64,000 bases of DNA from Pararhizobium sp. YC-54 (GCF_025847205.1 NZ_JAOYTH010000001.1:496001-560000), one strand, 5' to 3'; shown: positions 52,685 through 63,206, counted from the first letter of the stretch. Program-made: numbers and translations. The notes: generated by a model not told the origin, from the sequence alone.

Positions 52685-53338
52685 TTAGAGAAAGGAAGCG
52701 AGCTGCGGCACGATCGGCAGGTACGGAGCCTCGAACAGGTCCTCGCGGTCGAACCGGCTGCCGGTGCGCGTCAGCCGGACGATGCGGCATTCGGTTTCGC
52801 TCATCATGATCGGCACGATCAGAATGCCGCCGGAGACGAGATGATCGGAGAAAACCCGTGGCAAGCTGGAAAACGCAGCCGTGACCAGAATACGGTCGAA
52901 GGTGCCCTCGCCCGCCGGACCGACGCTGCCGTCCGCCTGGCGGACGATCACATTGCGGATGCCGGCCTTTTCGAGGTTTCGCTGGGCACCGGTGACAAGC
53001 GTCTTGTAGCGCTCGATGGTGAGCACGCGTTCGGCGATCCGTCCCATCACGCCGGCGGTAAAGCCGCTACCGGTTCCGACCTCGAGGACGCGCTGCCCCG
53101 GCTTGACATTGAGGCTATGGAGCAACCGGACGGCAAAATCGAAGCCCTCCATGAACACGCCGCAATCGAGCGGAACGAGCCGTGAGGAATAGGCGTTTTC
53201 CTGGTACTGCGGCGGCGTAAATATCGTCCGCGGCGTCTGCTCGACGGCGTTGAGCAGTTCCTTGTCGGAAATACCTTCCGCCCGCAGGCGCAACACCAAG
53301 GCTGCAAACCCTTCCTGCTCGATGACGCGCGGGCTCAA
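52685..53338 (-). CDS. pcm: Protein-L-isoaspartate O-methyltransferase
   Basis: A 217-residue enzyme that uses S-adenosylmethionine to start the repair of isoaspartyl residues in aged proteins. The SAM-binding motif I is [14 protein letters not shown], with IERYKTL as the acidic motif and [10 protein letters not shown] as motif III. The upstream surE stop overlaps its start (ATGA), a common pairing. Length is normal. Confidence 0.93.
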   Translation of the reverse strand: MSPRVIEQEGFAALVLRLRAEGISDKELLNAVEQTPRTIFTPPQYQENAYSSRLVPLDCGVFMEGFDFAVRLLHSLNVKPGQRVLEVGTGSGFTAGVMGRIAERVLTIERYKTLVTGAQRNLEKAGIRNVIVRQADGSVGPAGEGTFDRILVTAAFSSLPRVFSDHLVSGGILIVPIMMSETECRIVRLTRTGSRFDREDLFEAPYLPIVPQLASFL

Positions 53339-54105
53339 TCGGCCTCTCCGTCGAGAAGCGCGCGGGCGACCCGATCCTGTACGGCATAGTCGGTCAGGTC
53401 CAGCTTCAGCGGCGTCACGGATATCTTGTGCTCGCGGATCGCATGGATATCGGTTCCTGCCCGGAAATCGCCGAAACGTTCGCCGAAACGAAGCCAGAAG
53501 TATGGATGACCACGCCCGTCCGAGCGCTCGTCGATCGTCAGGCCGAAATCGAGCTTGCCCTGGCAGGTCACTTCGGTACCGGTCACGGCATCCGCCGGGC
53601 AGTTCGGGAAATTCAGGTTAAGAAATGTGCCATCCGGCAGATCGAGCTTCATCAGCTTTTTCAGAAGCTTTGGCGCGTGTGTTTCCACAACATCCCAGGC
53701 AACGATGCCGCCGTCGGTATGGCGATAGGCCTGGCTCAGGGCAAAGGAACGGATGCCTTGCAGCGTCCCTTCGATGGCACCGGCGATGGTACCGGAATAG
53801 GTGACGTCATCGGCCATGTTGGCGCCGACATTGACGCCGGACAGGATGAGATCAGGCTTGACATCGAGCACCTTGCGCACGGCCATGATGACGCAATCGG
53901 TCGGCGTACCGCGCAGCGCAAAGTGCTTTTCCGAGATCTGCCGCAAGCGCAGAGGCTCCGACAGGGTCAGAGAATGCGCAAGGCCGCTCTGGTCCGTCTC
54001 CGGTGCCACTACCCAGACGTCGTTCGAGATCGTCCGGGCGATCCGTTCGAGCACGGCAAGGCCTTCGGCATGGATGCCATCATCATTGGTCAGCAGAATA
54101 CGCAT
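53335..54105 (-). CDS. surE: 5'/3'-nucleotidase SurE
   Basis: A 256-residue metal-dependent phosphatase on nucleoside monophosphates, linked to stress survival. The active-site start [16 protein letters not shown] contains the two metal-binding Asp; [18 protein letters not shown] and the FLNLNFP segment follow as in the family. The ATG at 54105 is preferred, because the conserved Met begins there; a frame extension to 54162 overlaps serS. It lies 25 bases after serS and is translationally coupled to pcm. Confidence 0.95.
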   Translation of the reverse strand: MRILLTNDDGIHAEGLAVLERIARTISNDVWVVAPETDQSGLAHSLTLSEPLRLRQISEKHFALRGTPTDCVIMAVRKVLDVKPDLILSGVNVGANMADDVTYSGTIAGAIEGTLQGIRSFALSQAYRHTDGGIVAWDVVETHAPKLLKKLMKLDLPDGTFLNLNFPNCPADAVTGTEVTCQGKLDFGLTIDERSDGRGHPYFWLRFGERFGDFRAGTDIHAIREHKISVTPLKLDLTDYAVQDRVARALLDGEAD

Positions 54106-54130
54106 CTCTACCCCTGCCGCAAGACGCGGC

Positions 54131-55414
54131 TCAACCGGCCTTTTCGATCTTCGTGAGGCCACCCATATAGGGCAACAATACGTGCGGGATGGTTACCGAT
54201 CCGTCTTCATTCAGATAATTTTCGATGACGGCGATCAAGGCGCGGCCGACGGCCGTTCCCGAACCGTTCAGCGTATGAGCGAATTTCAGGGCCTTGTCGT
54301 CCTTCACCCGGTAGCGGGTGTTCATCCGCCGCGCCTGGAAATCGCCGCAGACCGAACAGGACGAAATTTCGCGGTAGGCATCCTGTCCCGGCAGCCAGAC
54401 TTCCAGATCGTAGGTCTTGCGGGCGCCAAAACCCATATCGCCGGTGCACAGCGTCATCACCCGGTAATGCAGACCGAGACGCTTGAGGACTTCCTCGGCA
54501 CACGCCGTCATCCGTTCATGCTCATCGATCGAGCTTTCCGCATCGGTGATCGACACCAACTCCACCTTGTTGAACTGGTGCTGGCGCAGCATGCCGCGGG
54601 TATCGCGGCCGGCGGAGCCTGCCTCCGAGCGGAAGCAGGGCGTCAGCGCCGTGAAACGCAGCGGCAACACGTCAGCTTCAAGGATTTGCTCGCGCACCAT
54701 ATTGGTCAGCGGCACTTCGGCCGTCGGGATCAGCCAGCGGCCATCCGTGGTCTTGAACAGATCCTCGGAGAATTTTGGCAGCTGTCCCGTGCCGTACATC
54801 GCTTCGTCACGCGTCATCAGCGGCGGCTGGACTTCGAGGTAGCCGTGTTCGCTCGTGTGCAGATCGAGCATGAACTGACCGAGCGCCCGCTCGAGACGCG
54901 CCAATTGGCCCTTGACGATGGTGAAGCGCGAACCGGCGATCCTTGCTGCGCCCTCGAAATCAAGCCAGCCGAGTTCTTCGCCGATCTCGAAATGTTCCTT
55001 CGCCTTGTGATTCCAGCCGGGCTTCTGGCCGTGGCTGTGCTTGACGACATTGCCGTGCTCGTCGCTGCCGACCGGTACATCGTCGAGAGGAATATTCGGG
55101 ATGCTCGACAGCGCCTCGATCAAGGCGGCATCCGTCAACCGGTTTTCCTCTTCCAGCGCCGGCATCGTGGTCTTCAGTTCAGCCACTTCGGATTTCAGCT
55201 TTTCGGCGAGTTCGCTGTTCTTCTGCGCCATTGCTGCGCCGATTTCCTTGGAAGCGGCATTGCGGCGCGACTGCATGTCCTGCAGCGACTGAACGAGGGA
55301 ACGGCGCTTTTCATCGAGTGAAATCAGCGCAGCCGACAGGGGCTCTGCACCGCGCTTGGCAAGTGCTGCGTCCAGGGCTTCGGCATTGTCCCTAATCCAT
55401 TTGATATCAAGCAT
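54131..55414 (-). CDS. serS: Seryl-tRNA synthetase
   Basis: A 427-residue class II aminoacyl-tRNA synthetase. It begins [10 protein letters not shown], with the N-terminal coiled-coil arm (about 30-105) that grips tRNA-Ser. Class II motif 2 is [20 protein letters not shown] and motif 3 lies in [18 protein letters not shown]. Length matches the bacterial enzyme. It lies between tatC and surE on the same strand. Confidence 0.97.
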   Translation of the reverse strand: MLDIKWIRDNAEALDAALAKRGAEPLSAALISLDEKRRSLVQSLQDMQSRRNAASKEIGAAMAQKNSELAEKLKSEVAELKTTMPALEEENRLTDAALIEALSSIPNIPLDDVPVGSDEHGNVVKHSHGQKPGWNHKAKEHFEIGEELGWLDFEGAARIAGSRFTIVKGQLARLERALGQFMLDLHTSEHGYLEVQPPLMTRDEAMYGTGQLPKFSEDLFKTTDGRWLIPTAEVPLTNMVREQILEADVLPLRFTALTPCFRSEAGSAGRDTRGMLRQHQFNKVELVSITDAESSIDEHERMTACAEEVLKRLGLHYRVMTLCTGDMGFGARKTYDLEVWLPGQDAYREISSCSVCGDFQARRMNTRYRVKDDKALKFAHTLNGSGTAVGRALIAVIENYLNEDGSVTIPHVLLPYMGGLTKIEKAG

Positions 55415-55464
55415 GGTCGTTCAGGTCCTGATCGGTCTTGGTAAAAACTGAAACCCGAACTCAT

Positions 55465-55490
55465 CGGCTGATACGGTTGCGTATCAGCCG
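55465..55490 (-). other. Hairpin overlapping the tatC stop
   Basis: CGGCTGATAC and GTATCAGCCG form a perfect ten-base stem with a six-base loop at the end of tatC, ahead of serS. No T-run follows, so partial termination or mRNA protection is more likely than full termination. Confidence 0.45.
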
Positions 55491-56302
55491 GCGTTTTCTT
55501 CCGCCTCGGCAACCTCGCGCGCCGCCGCGTCGCGAGCCCGTTGCCGCTCGATGAGTCGGGCCGTGTAGATGGAAATCTCGTAGAGAAGGATGGCCGGCAG
55601 AGCAAGGCCGATCTGGGACACAGGATCCGGCGGCGTCAGGATTGCAGCGGCGATGAACGCGATGACGATGGCATATTTCCGCTTTTCCCTCAGGCCCTGC
55701 GATGTCACGAAACCAACGCGCGCAAGCAGCGTCGTGACGACCGGCAGCTGGAACACCAGGCCGAAGGCGAAGATCAGCGACATGATCAGGCTGAGATATT
55801 CAGACACCTTGGGCAGAAGCTGGATCGACACCTGCCCCTCGCCGCCATCCTGCTGCATGGCCAGGAAGAACCACATGACCATTGGCGTGAAAAAGAAATA
55901 GACCAGGCAGCCGCCCAGAATGAAAAGTAGGGGCGATGCGATCAGGAACGGCAGGAAGGCAGCACGCTCGTTCTTGTAAAGCCCGGGCGCTACGAATTTG
56001 TAGACCTGCGAAGCGATCACCGGAAAGGCGATCACCAACGCGCTGAACATCGCCACCTTGATCTGCGTGAAGAAAAATTCCTGCGGTGCGGTGTAGATCA
56101 ACTCGACCGAGCGATGACTGAGCCCGGCCCACTCCACAGCCCATTTGAAGGGCTGGACAAGAATATTGAAGATACCCTTGGCGAAATAAAAGCAGACGAG
56201 AAACGCCACGAAGAACGCCCCGACGGCCCACATCAGGCGCGCGCGCAATTCGATCAGATGCGCCATCAGCGGCTGGGGCTTGTCTTCAATTTCGCCGCTC
56301 AT
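55484..56302 (-). CDS. tatC: Twin-arginine translocase subunit TatC
   Basis: A 272-residue membrane protein with six helices that recognises Tat signal peptides. The first cytoplasmic stretch has MAHLIELRARLMWA, the family signature, and PQEFFFTQIKVA, KYAIVIAFIAAAILTPPDP and RLIERQRARD follow. It overlaps the end of tatB by four bases (ATGA). The Tat-exported amidohydrolase at 8781 would depend on this system. Confidence 0.96.
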   Translation of the reverse strand: MSGEIEDKPQPLMAHLIELRARLMWAVGAFFVAFLVCFYFAKGIFNILVQPFKWAVEWAGLSHRSVELIYTAPQEFFFTQIKVAMFSALVIAFPVIASQVYKFVAPGLYKNERAAFLPFLIASPLLFILGGCLVYFFFTPMVMWFFLAMQQDGGEGQVSIQLLPKVSEYLSLIMSLIFAFGLVFQLPVVTTLLARVGFVTSQGLREKRKYAIVIAFIAAAILTPPDPVSQIGLALPAILLYEISIYTARLIERQRARDAAAREVAEAEENAG

Positions 56303-56925
56303 GCGTCACCTTTTTTCCTGGTCGTCTTGGCAGCGACCTTGCTGACCTTCGGCTTTTCACCGTCAGGCGCGACGGCCCTTGCCTTTTTCGCCGGCATCTT
56401 CACCGGCTGAGAGACGGCGGCGTCCGCCACGGCCGTCTTCGGCTTGGAAACGCGCCTGGCCTTCGGTGTTTCAGCCTCCGCTGCGCGTTCCATCTGCTTT
56501 GCGGCAGATGCAATCGCCGCGGCGGCAACCGGATCGGTTTTCGGTTGCTCCTGAGGAATAACCGCCTCTGCAGCCATTTCCGCCGGGGCCGGCATGACCG
56601 GCTCCCTGGGTTTGGTATCGACTGCCGTCGCCTTCTGCAGATCCGCCTTGATGTCGTTGCCCATCTGCCGAAGCGGATTCATCGCTTCGCGAATGCTGTG
56701 CGCCGGATTGAGCTTCTGCGCGTCGCTCAAGGTTTTGCGAACGTCGTCGAGATCCGCCTCCTTGAGTGCTTCGTCGAATTGATGGCGGAAATCGTTCGCC
56801 ATGCCGCGCATCTTCGTCATCATCTTGCCGAAGGTCCGCAGCATCGGCGGCAGGTCCTTCGGGCCGACCACGATAATCAGAACGATGGCAATAACGACAA
56901 GCTCGGTCCAGCCGACATCAAGCAT
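56299..56925 (-). CDS. tatB: Sec-independent translocase subunit TatB
   Basis: A 208-residue protein. It begins with MLDVGWTELVVIAIVLIIVV, the N-terminal helix with the conserved Glu, followed by GPKDLPPMLRTFG and an amphipathic helix. The second half is a long, Ala/Lys-rich tail, longer than in E. coli (171 residues). The ATG at 56925 is the standard TatB start; an upstream ATG at 56940 is less likely. It forms the receptor with TatC. Confidence 0.93.
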   Translation of the reverse strand: MLDVGWTELVVIAIVLIIVVGPKDLPPMLRTFGKMMTKMRGMANDFRHQFDEALKEADLDDVRKTLSDAQKLNPAHSIREAMNPLRQMGNDIKADLQKATAVDTKPREPVMPAPAEMAAEAVIPQEQPKTDPVAAAAIASAAKQMERAAEAETPKARRVSKPKTAVADAAVSQPVKMPAKKARAVAPDGEKPKVSKVAAKTTRKKGDA

Positions 56926-56997
56926 TCTCAGGAACTCCACAAAACCGAAGGCAACAGGGCCTGCCCCAAAGGGTCAGGCCCTGAACAAAATGCATGA

Positions 56998-57204
56998 TCA
57001 GCGGACTTCGTCGGATTTGTGTTCGACCGTCTTGCCATCGACGCCCTTGTCGGCCGTCGTCGCATCGTCGTCGGTCATGCCCTTCTTGAAGCTCTTGATG
57101 CCCTTGGCAACGTCACCCATCAGTTCCGGGATTTTGCCGCGGCCGAACAGCAGCAGGACCACGACCAGAACGATCAGCCAATGCCAGATACTAAAGGAAC
57201 CCAT
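56998..57204 (-). CDS. tatA: Sec-independent translocase subunit TatA
   Basis: A 68-residue pore-forming subunit. It begins [20 protein letters not shown] with the [20 protein letters not shown] hinge and amphipathic helix, and a charged tail. Its length and layout are typical of Rhizobiales TatA. tatA, tatB and tatC follow each other on the same strand. Confidence 0.96.
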   Translation of the reverse strand: MGSFSIWHWLIVLVVVLLLFGRGKIPELMGDVAKGIKSFKKGMTDDDATTADKGVDGKTVEHKSDEVR

Positions 57205-57438
57205 ATTCTTTACTCCCTTGAAGCCTGTAACCCCGATTTAAGATGTTCAACCATCTTTTTCAAACAGCATTCTATTTCGCTCGTTAGCGGAAAGGTGCCC
57301 GTCGTGCAATCCTTATACCGAGACTGCGGCGGAGATACAGCCAACCGCATGAATATCCGGACTTTCCACGCTTTCTGCCCGGAAATTCACGACGCGTAAG
57401 CAGGAGACCTATGGAAGGAATGCGGAAAAGTTGCATCC

Positions 57439-58173
57439 CTAGTCGCCGTCCCCACCCGATGGTGGCAGGAGGCCGAGTTCTTCTAGGTCGAGCTGCGTGA
57501 TCGGATCTTCGTCGTCGCCAAAACCGTCGTCACCGAGCGGCACGGGAATCTGGAAATTCGCGGGAATGCGGCCGGACAACAGCCCTGCCCCCTTCAGTTC
57601 CTCAAGGCCCGGCAGGTCGCGCAGTTCCTCAAGACCGAAATGGTCGAGGAAATCGCGCGTCGTGCCGAATGTGACCGGCCTGCCGGGTGTCCGGCGGCGG
57701 CCACGAAACCGGATCCAGCCCGCCTCCATCAAAACGTCCAGTGTGCCCTTGGAGGTCTGAACGCCGCGAATATCCTCGATTTCGGCGCGCGTTACCGGCT
57801 GATGATAGGCAATGATGGCCAACACTTCGAGGGCGGCCCGCGACAGCTTGCGCACCTCGTTCTCATCGGTCTGGACGATGAAGGAGAGATCGGCTGCAGT
57901 CCGGAATGCCCAATGATCGGCGACCTGCAGCAGATTGACACCGCGCCCGGCATAGATGGATTTCAGCCGTGCCATGATGCGTGGCACGTCGGCGCCTCTT
58001 GGCAGCCGCGAGGCGATGTAACCCTCGGAGACCGGCTGGGCCGATGCGAAGACAAGCGCTTCGGCAATGCGTTCGGCTTCCAGTTCGACCCTCGGATCCA
58101 GCACCGTTTCGGTTAGGCCTGCGTCATCCTGCTCCTCGATCACGCCCGGCAGGCGCTCTTGCGGATTAATCAC
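57439..58173 (-). CDS. scpB: Segregation and condensation protein B
   Basis: A 244-residue winged-helix protein, part of the SMC-ScpA-ScpB condensin. Two winged-helix units are visible (EAERIAEALVFASAQPVSEG for the first, LSRAALEVLAIIAYHQPVTR and EIEDIRGVQTSKGTLDVLM for the second). An acidic tail ends the protein. The start overlaps the stop of scpA by eight bases. The 234-base gap to tatA shows nothing clear. Confidence 0.94.
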   Translation of the reverse strand: MINPQERLPGVIEEQDDAGLTETVLDPRVELEAERIAEALVFASAQPVSEGYIASRLPRGADVPRIMARLKSIYAGRGVNLLQVADHWAFRTAADLSFIVQTDENEVRKLSRAALEVLAIIAYHQPVTRAEIEDIRGVQTSKGTLDVLMEAGWIRFRGRRRTPGRPVTFGTTRDFLDHFGLEELRDLPGLEELKGAGLLSGRIPANFQIPVPLGDDGFGDDEDPITQLDLEELGLLPPSGGDGD

Positions 58174-59032
58174 GCCCCGCCTCCATATCCGCCAGCACCT
58201 CGGCCGTCAGCTTGTTCGGTCCCTGGCGCAAATAGATCGGTGAAAACGCACCGTCCTGACGGATTTCGAGACGCCCTTCCCGCACCATTTCGAGCGAGGC
58301 AGCAAAGGAGCTGGCAATCGCCGTGGCGCGCTCCTTGGGGCTCGTCATGTAGCGCAAGAGGAAATGATCGAGCGCTGTCCAGTCGGCCATCTCGCCGATC
58401 AGCCGGGCAAGGACAAGCCGGGCATCCGCAAGCGACCAGACCTGCCGCTTCTCGATGGTCACCTGCATGACCGCCTCGCGCTGGCGAAGCGAAGCATAGG
58501 CATTGAGCAGATCGTAGAGCGATGCCTCGAAGGCTGATTTCTTTTCGACCGGGATATGTTCCGGCGCACCGCGCGCAAACACATCGCGGCCGAGCCGGTT
58601 GCGGTTGATCAGCCGGGTTGCCGCCTCGCGCATGGCTTCAAGCCGCTTGAGGCGGAAGGCCAGAGCCGAGGCCATTTCCTCGCCCGACGGCCCCTCGTCC
58701 TTTGCCTGCTGGGGGATGAGCAGGCGGGATTTCAGAAATGCCAGCCACGCCGCCATCACCAGATAATCGGCGGCAAGCTCAAGCCGGATGCTGCGGGCGC
58801 GCTCGATAAAGGCGATATACTGCTCGGCAAGCGCAAGCACGGAGATGCGGGAGAGATCGACGCGCTGGTTGCGGGCGAGGTGCAGCAGAAGATCGAGCGG
58901 CCCTTCAAAGCCGGCGATATCGACAACCAGTTCTTCTTCATGCAGGCCGCGATCGGAGGGTTCATCCTGCCACAGCGGGTCCATCGGCGCCCTTGTCGCC
59001 GGTTTTTTCTGCATGTCGCCGGCGTTACTCAC
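58166..59032 (-). CDS. scpA: Segregation and condensation protein A
   Basis: A 288-residue kleisin that bridges the SMC heads. Marks are LVVDIAGFEGPLDLLLHLAR near residue 40, then VDLSRISVLALAEQYIAFIE and YLVMAAWLAFLKSRLLIP. The C-terminal winged helix ends the protein. It is preceded by nagZ 32 bases upstream and coupled to scpB. Confidence 0.95.
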   Translation of the reverse strand: MSNAGDMQKKPATRAPMDPLWQDEPSDRGLHEEELVVDIAGFEGPLDLLLHLARNQRVDLSRISVLALAEQYIAFIERARSIRLELAADYLVMAAWLAFLKSRLLIPQQAKDEGPSGEEMASALAFRLKRLEAMREAATRLINRNRLGRDVFARGAPEHIPVEKKSAFEASLYDLLNAYASLRQREAVMQVTIEKRQVWSLADARLVLARLIGEMADWTALDHFLLRYMTSPKERATAIASSFAASLEMVREGRLEIRQDGAFSPIYLRQGPNKLTAEVLADMEAGRD

Positions 59033-59064
59033 GATTGCCTGTCCCTGAAATCAGCTCATGCCTC

Positions 59065-60081
59065 CTATGCGATGGCCAGCATGCCGTTAAATTCGTCCCG
59101 CAGCGCTGCTTCGTCCGACGTGTCGGGTTTGGCAAAGCCCGCCTCCACCGCCTTGACGCGGCGCAGCGTCTCACCGGAGATGACCGGAACGGCCCGCGCC
59201 ACCTGATGCATTTCATCCATGATGCCATGGCAATGCAACACCAGATCGAGGCCGGCTGCAATAATACCGCCTGCCCGCGCCTCGATATCGCCCGCCAAGG
59301 CATTCATCGAGACGTCGTCGGACATCAGCAAGCCGTCAAAACCGATATGGCCGCGGATAACCTCGCGCACCACCTTGGCAGACGTCGTCGCGGGATTGCC
59401 GGGATCGATGGCGGTGAAAACGATATGCGCCGACATGCCCATCAGCTCGTCCTTCATCGCAACGAAGGGCAGGAAGTCGCTGTTGGCCAGTTCATCGAAG
59501 GAAACATCGACCACCGGCAGCTTGTGGTGGGAATCGACAAAGGCCCGGCCATGACCCGGCATATGCTTCATCACCGGCAGCATGCCGCCTGCCTTGAGGC
59601 CTCCGGCTGCAGCAGCGCCGATCTTAGCAACGGCGCGCGGATCATAGCCATAGGCACGATTGCCGATAACGTCGCTGCTGCCTTCGATCGGAACGTCGAG
59701 GACAGGCAGGCAATCGACGGTAATACCGAACCGCATCAGGTCGAAGGCATGCAGCCGCGACATCAGCCAGGCGGCGCGCAGCCCCTGCTCTGGGTCCCGG
59801 CGATAGATTTCGCCGATCGCGGCACCATTCGGATATTGCGAAACGATTGGCGGGCGAATGCGCTGGACGCGGCCGCCTTCCTGGTCGATCAGCACCGGCG
59901 CATCGGGATTGCCGATACTGTCGCGCAACGACGCCGTCAGATCGGCGATCTGGTTGGGCTCGCCGATATTGCGTCCGAAAAGAATGAAGCCCCACGGACG
60001 CTCGTCCGCAAAGAAAGCTTTTTCGTCCGGGGTGATGGTCAGGCCTTTGCAGCCCGAAATGAATGCTTTTGATTCGGTCAT
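59065..60081 (-). CDS. nagZ: Beta-N-acetylhexosaminidase (NagZ)
   Basis: A 338-residue cytoplasmic family 3 glycosidase that removes N-acetylglucosamine from anhydromuropeptides in peptidoglycan recycling. The signature KHMPGHGRAFVDSHHKLP contains the catalytic Asp-His dyad, and LLMSDDVSMNAL holds the nucleophile. Other marks are LIDQEGGRVQRI at the start and GFILFGRN. No signal peptide. Its product can signal beta-lactamase induction in some bacteria. It follows the SPOR protein gene on the same strand. Confidence 0.95.
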   Translation of the reverse strand: MTESKAFISGCKGLTITPDEKAFFADERPWGFILFGRNIGEPNQIADLTASLRDSIGNPDAPVLIDQEGGRVQRIRPPIVSQYPNGAAIGEIYRRDPEQGLRAAWLMSRLHAFDLMRFGITVDCLPVLDVPIEGSSDVIGNRAYGYDPRAVAKIGAAAAGGLKAGGMLPVMKHMPGHGRAFVDSHHKLPVVDVSFDELANSDFLPFVAMKDELMGMSAHIVFTAIDPGNPATTSAKVVREVIRGHIGFDGLLMSDDVSMNALAGDIEARAGGIIAAGLDLVLHCHGIMDEMHQVARAVPVISGETLRRVKAVEAGFAKPDTSDEAALRDEFNGMLAIA

Positions 60082-60182
60082 GGTGAGATCATAGTCGCTG
60101 GCTCACGCAAGGCGAATCCCCGTTTCAAGACCGCGTCCAATCATTCACAGCTATTAAAGCCCCACACGCGTCTCAAGAAACG

Positions 60183-60211
60183 AAAAAGCGCGGCCATTTC
60201 GCCGCGCTTTT
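60183..60211 (-). terminator. Terminator after the SPOR protein gene
   Basis: AAAAGCGCGGC and GCCGCGCTTTT pair around a six-base loop with T-runs on both sides. It separates the SPOR gene from nagZ. Confidence 0.85.
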
Positions 60212-60251
60212 GTTTGTCTATTGGGAAAGAACCTGACTATCGCGTCACGAA

Positions 60252-63206
60252 TTATCGTGTAACGAGGCAACTACCGCCGGCGCTCTTGTATTGGGCGCAC
60301 ATCGCGTTGGCTGCATCGCGCGAACCGGCCGGTATGCGAACCCGGAAATAGGTCCCCTTGCCGGCAATCTCCGCCTTCTTGATATCGACCCCCTTGCCAC
60401 CGATGACACTGCTGAACTTGCCGGAGAGCGTCTTGTAGGACTTCTGCGCTTCGGCTTCGGACGGCAGCGACGCGATCTGGATCACGTAAGTGCCCGGAGC
60501 GATCGAGGCTGTCTCGACCGGCTTGGCTTCGGCAGCAGGCTCAGCTGTGGCCGGAGTGGTCTTGTCCGCTGCGGCCGGAGCGGTCTTGAACGTATCGACA
60601 ACCTTCTGCTCAGCGGCCGCAGGCGTCTGCGCATCGTCGGCAACCGCCGTCGTCTTGACCGGGCGAACCGGCGCCGTTTCCTCGACCGTCGTATCGGCGG
60701 CTTCGGCAAGTGCGCTCTTCTGGCCCTGCTCGGCAGGCTGCCCGGTTACCGGCTTCGGCGTCGATGCCGTCTGCGTCACCGGCGTCGTCTTGACCATCTT
60801 GACCTGCGGTTCAGTGTTGTTGGCAGCGACCTCTGTTGTCGAGGCCACGTTGACGTCCGGCTGCGCTGCGGGCTCTTCGCGGGCGACCAGCGTGCCATCC
60901 GGTTTGACGATCATCGTGCGAACCTTGCGCGGCGACACGGCCGGCGACTGTTCGCCGTCGGCGGTTACGTTGTCCGCCGTCTGTCCGTCCGGCAAGAGCC
61001 GGTCGCCGCCGTCGTCATTCACCGGCGTCACGCCGGGCAGCTCGTCGTCGGCGCCCTCCAGAGGCAGATTTTCCGGCGTCAGCGTCCGCTGAACCACATC
61101 GACCGGCTCCTCGGTGGAGGAGACCAGCGTACCCTGCTGCGGCGTCGTGTCCTGTGCACCGGCAACACGGTCGTAAACGGCCTTGTCCTGGTTCGGGACG
61201 GTCTTGCCGCCCTTCTCCACCGGCACCATTTTCACCGGCGACTTGTCGGCCAGGATAATTTTCGGCTCTCCGCCGGTCAGTGATGAGCCGGTACCGCCCA
61301 TGAAGGCATAGACCCCGACGCCACCAAAGATCGCCAGACCGGCAACGGTTGCGGCAAGCAGCGCCAGACGCCGCCGTCCCGAACCGCGGCGCTCTTCCTC
61401 AAAATCATTGTTGGCCGCATACCCAGAACCGACGGCCAGGCGATCGGAAGACGGGTCCGTGTCCTGCGGCTGGGTCAGAGACAGCCGGAAATCCTCTTCC
61501 ATGGCCTTTTCGAACTCATCGAAGTCTTCTTCGACGCGCGCACCGGGAGCAGGTGCAGCAGGCTGCGCCGCATGGGCACCGCGGTCGACGCTCTGCGCAG
61601 TGCGGCTCGGCGTTCCAAAAAGCTGCGCCATTTCAGCGTCGATGTCGAGATCGTAATCCGGATGATGGACAGCCGGACGTTCCTGCTCGACAACCGGCAA
61701 TTGCGGAACGTTGAGATCGGCGATCGTCGTCAGGCTTTCTTCCGTTTCGGCGATCATCGACGGATCGAAAGGCAAGACGCTTTCCGGCTCTTCGCTGATC
61801 TCCTCGGCGGCATCCGGGATGTCGAGCACAGGGGCAGCGACAGCAGCGATGACCGGTTCGGCAACGGCGGGCTCGGCCGGAGCAAGGACATTCTCTTGCG
61901 CGGCCGGTTCAAACTCCGAAGGGTCGATATCCAGATCGATACCGGAAAGATCCAGCTCGAACGTGTCGAGATCGAAATCCGGCTCGGCATTGACGGCCGG
62001 CTTCAAGGCTGCAGCGGCTTCAACCATCACCGGTTCAACAGGCATTTCCGCCGGTTGATTGGCGACTTCAGCGACTGCAGCCGTCACCGGCGCAGCGACG
62101 ACGGCTGCAGCCAGCGGCGTGGCGTATGCCTTCTGAGACGAAGCCCCACCGTTCGAGGCGACAGGTGTCGCGCGGCTGAACGTCGGCGTGAAGGGGTAGT
62201 TGACCTTGCGCGCCGTTTCCGCCGGAGAGGCAGCCTTCATCTCCGCCTTTGGTGGAACCGGAAAACGCTCGATATCGGCCAAAAGGGCATCGATGCCCTG
62301 CGCGTCGGCCGGAGAGATGACGATGTCGCCCGAGACGGGTGCCGGCGCAGGTTGCCACTCCGGCAGTTCGGCCTGCACCTGAACTTCGGGCTCTGCGACG
62401 GGCTGCGCGGCTTCAGATGGGGAATATTCTACCGGCTCGGATGCAACCGGGGCCTCGAATACGGGCGAAGCGTTGGAAGCTTCAGACTGAAGGGGGGCCG
62501 CCAAAAAATCCGGTTCCGGCTCAAAACGAGGTGCCTGTACCGGCTGGGCTTGCATCTCCGCCGTTTCGGCCTCTACGTCATCATAGCCGATCGACAGTTC
62601 GAGTTCACGCTCCAGGTCCGCGCCGTCAAAGGCCGGCTCGCTCCACGGCTCGACCGCCCAGCCACCGCTGACGTCCGGGATAATCGCCTCCGGCTCCTGC
62701 TGCCAGGAGCTTGCCAAGGATGGCTCGTGCGCACTCACCTCGACGGGAGCGTGCTGTTCGAAAACCGGCTGTTCGACGGCAACCGGCTCGATGCTTGCGG
62801 CTGGCGTGACCGCATCGATGGCAGGCTCGGCGATTTCTGCAGTCTGATATTCGATGACAGGCTGCTCAGAGGCATGCGCAGGAGCAACCTGGTATTCCTC
62901 ATCGAGCGGCGCAGAGGAAACAGGCTCTTCGACGAAGGCCGGCTCCGAAACAGGAATAGCCGGAGCCGCCTGCGGCGCATCGTAAAAATCGAATTCACGC
63001 AGAAGCTCATCTTCGAGATCGAGAACCGGCTCAGGAAGCACAGGCTCCCTGCCAACCATCTCGCGATGCCGTTCGAGTTCCTGCAGTTGCTGGACCGCAG
63101 GGCGATTGTCATAGCCGACAATACGGGCGAGTTCGGCCAATGGATCATCATCCGCCAATACGTCGAATTCCGCAGTCCCGCTTCGTGCCAATTGTTTGTC
63201 TGCCAT
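60252..63206 (-). CDS. Large SPOR-domain membrane protein
   Basis: A 984-residue protein. The first about 605 residues are cytoplasmic, very acidic and Ala/Glu/Pro/Val-rich, of low complexity. A single membrane helix at about 609-632 (LALLAATVAGLAIFGGVGVYAF) is followed by a Thr/Ala/Pro-rich periplasmic linker and a C-terminal SPOR domain (last about 80 residues: GTYVIQIASLPSEAEAQKSY, and FRVRIPAGSRDAANAMC). SPOR domains bind denuded glycan strands at the division site. This layout resembles FtsN but with an extraordinarily long cytoplasmic part. The ATG at 63206 is preferred to a GTG at 63215. It is next to argS, the normal neighbour. Confidence 0.9.
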   Translation of the reverse strand: MADKQLARSGTAEFDVLADDDPLAELARIVGYDNRPAVQQLQELERHREMVGREPVLPEPVLDLEDELLREFDFYDAPQAAPAIPVSEPAFVEEPVSSAPLDEEYQVAPAHASEQPVIEYQTAEIAEPAIDAVTPAASIEPVAVEQPVFEQHAPVEVSAHEPSLASSWQQEPEAIIPDVSGGWAVEPWSEPAFDGADLERELELSIGYDDVEAETAEMQAQPVQAPRFEPEPDFLAAPLQSEASNASPVFEAPVASEPVEYSPSEAAQPVAEPEVQVQAELPEWQPAPAPVSGDIVISPADAQGIDALLADIERFPVPPKAEMKAASPAETARKVNYPFTPTFSRATPVASNGGASSQKAYATPLAAAVVAAPVTAAVAEVANQPAEMPVEPVMVEAAAALKPAVNAEPDFDLDTFELDLSGIDLDIDPSEFEPAAQENVLAPAEPAVAEPVIAAVAAPVLDIPDAAEEISEEPESVLPFDPSMIAETEESLTTIADLNVPQLPVVEQERPAVHHPDYDLDIDAEMAQLFGTPSRTAQSVDRGAHAAQPAAPAPGARVEEDFDEFEKAMEEDFRLSLTQPQDTDPSSDRLAVGSGYAANNDFEEERRGSGRRRLALLAATVAGLAIFGGVGVYAFMGGTGSSLTGGEPKIILADKSPVKMVPVEKGGKTVPNQDKAVYDRVAGAQDTTPQQGTLVSSTEEPVDVVQRTLTPENLPLEGADDELPGVTPVNDDGGDRLLPDGQTADNVTADGEQSPAVSPRKVRTMIVKPDGTLVAREEPAAQPDVNVASTTEVAANNTEPQVKMVKTTPVTQTASTPKPVTGQPAEQGQKSALAEAADTTVEETAPVRPVKTTAVADDAQTPAAAEQKVVDTFKTAPAAADKTTPATAEPAAEAKPVETASIAPGTYVIQIASLPSEAEAQKSYKTLSGKFSSVIGGKGVDIKKAEIAGKGTYFRVRIPAGSRDAANAMCAQYKSAGGSCLVTR

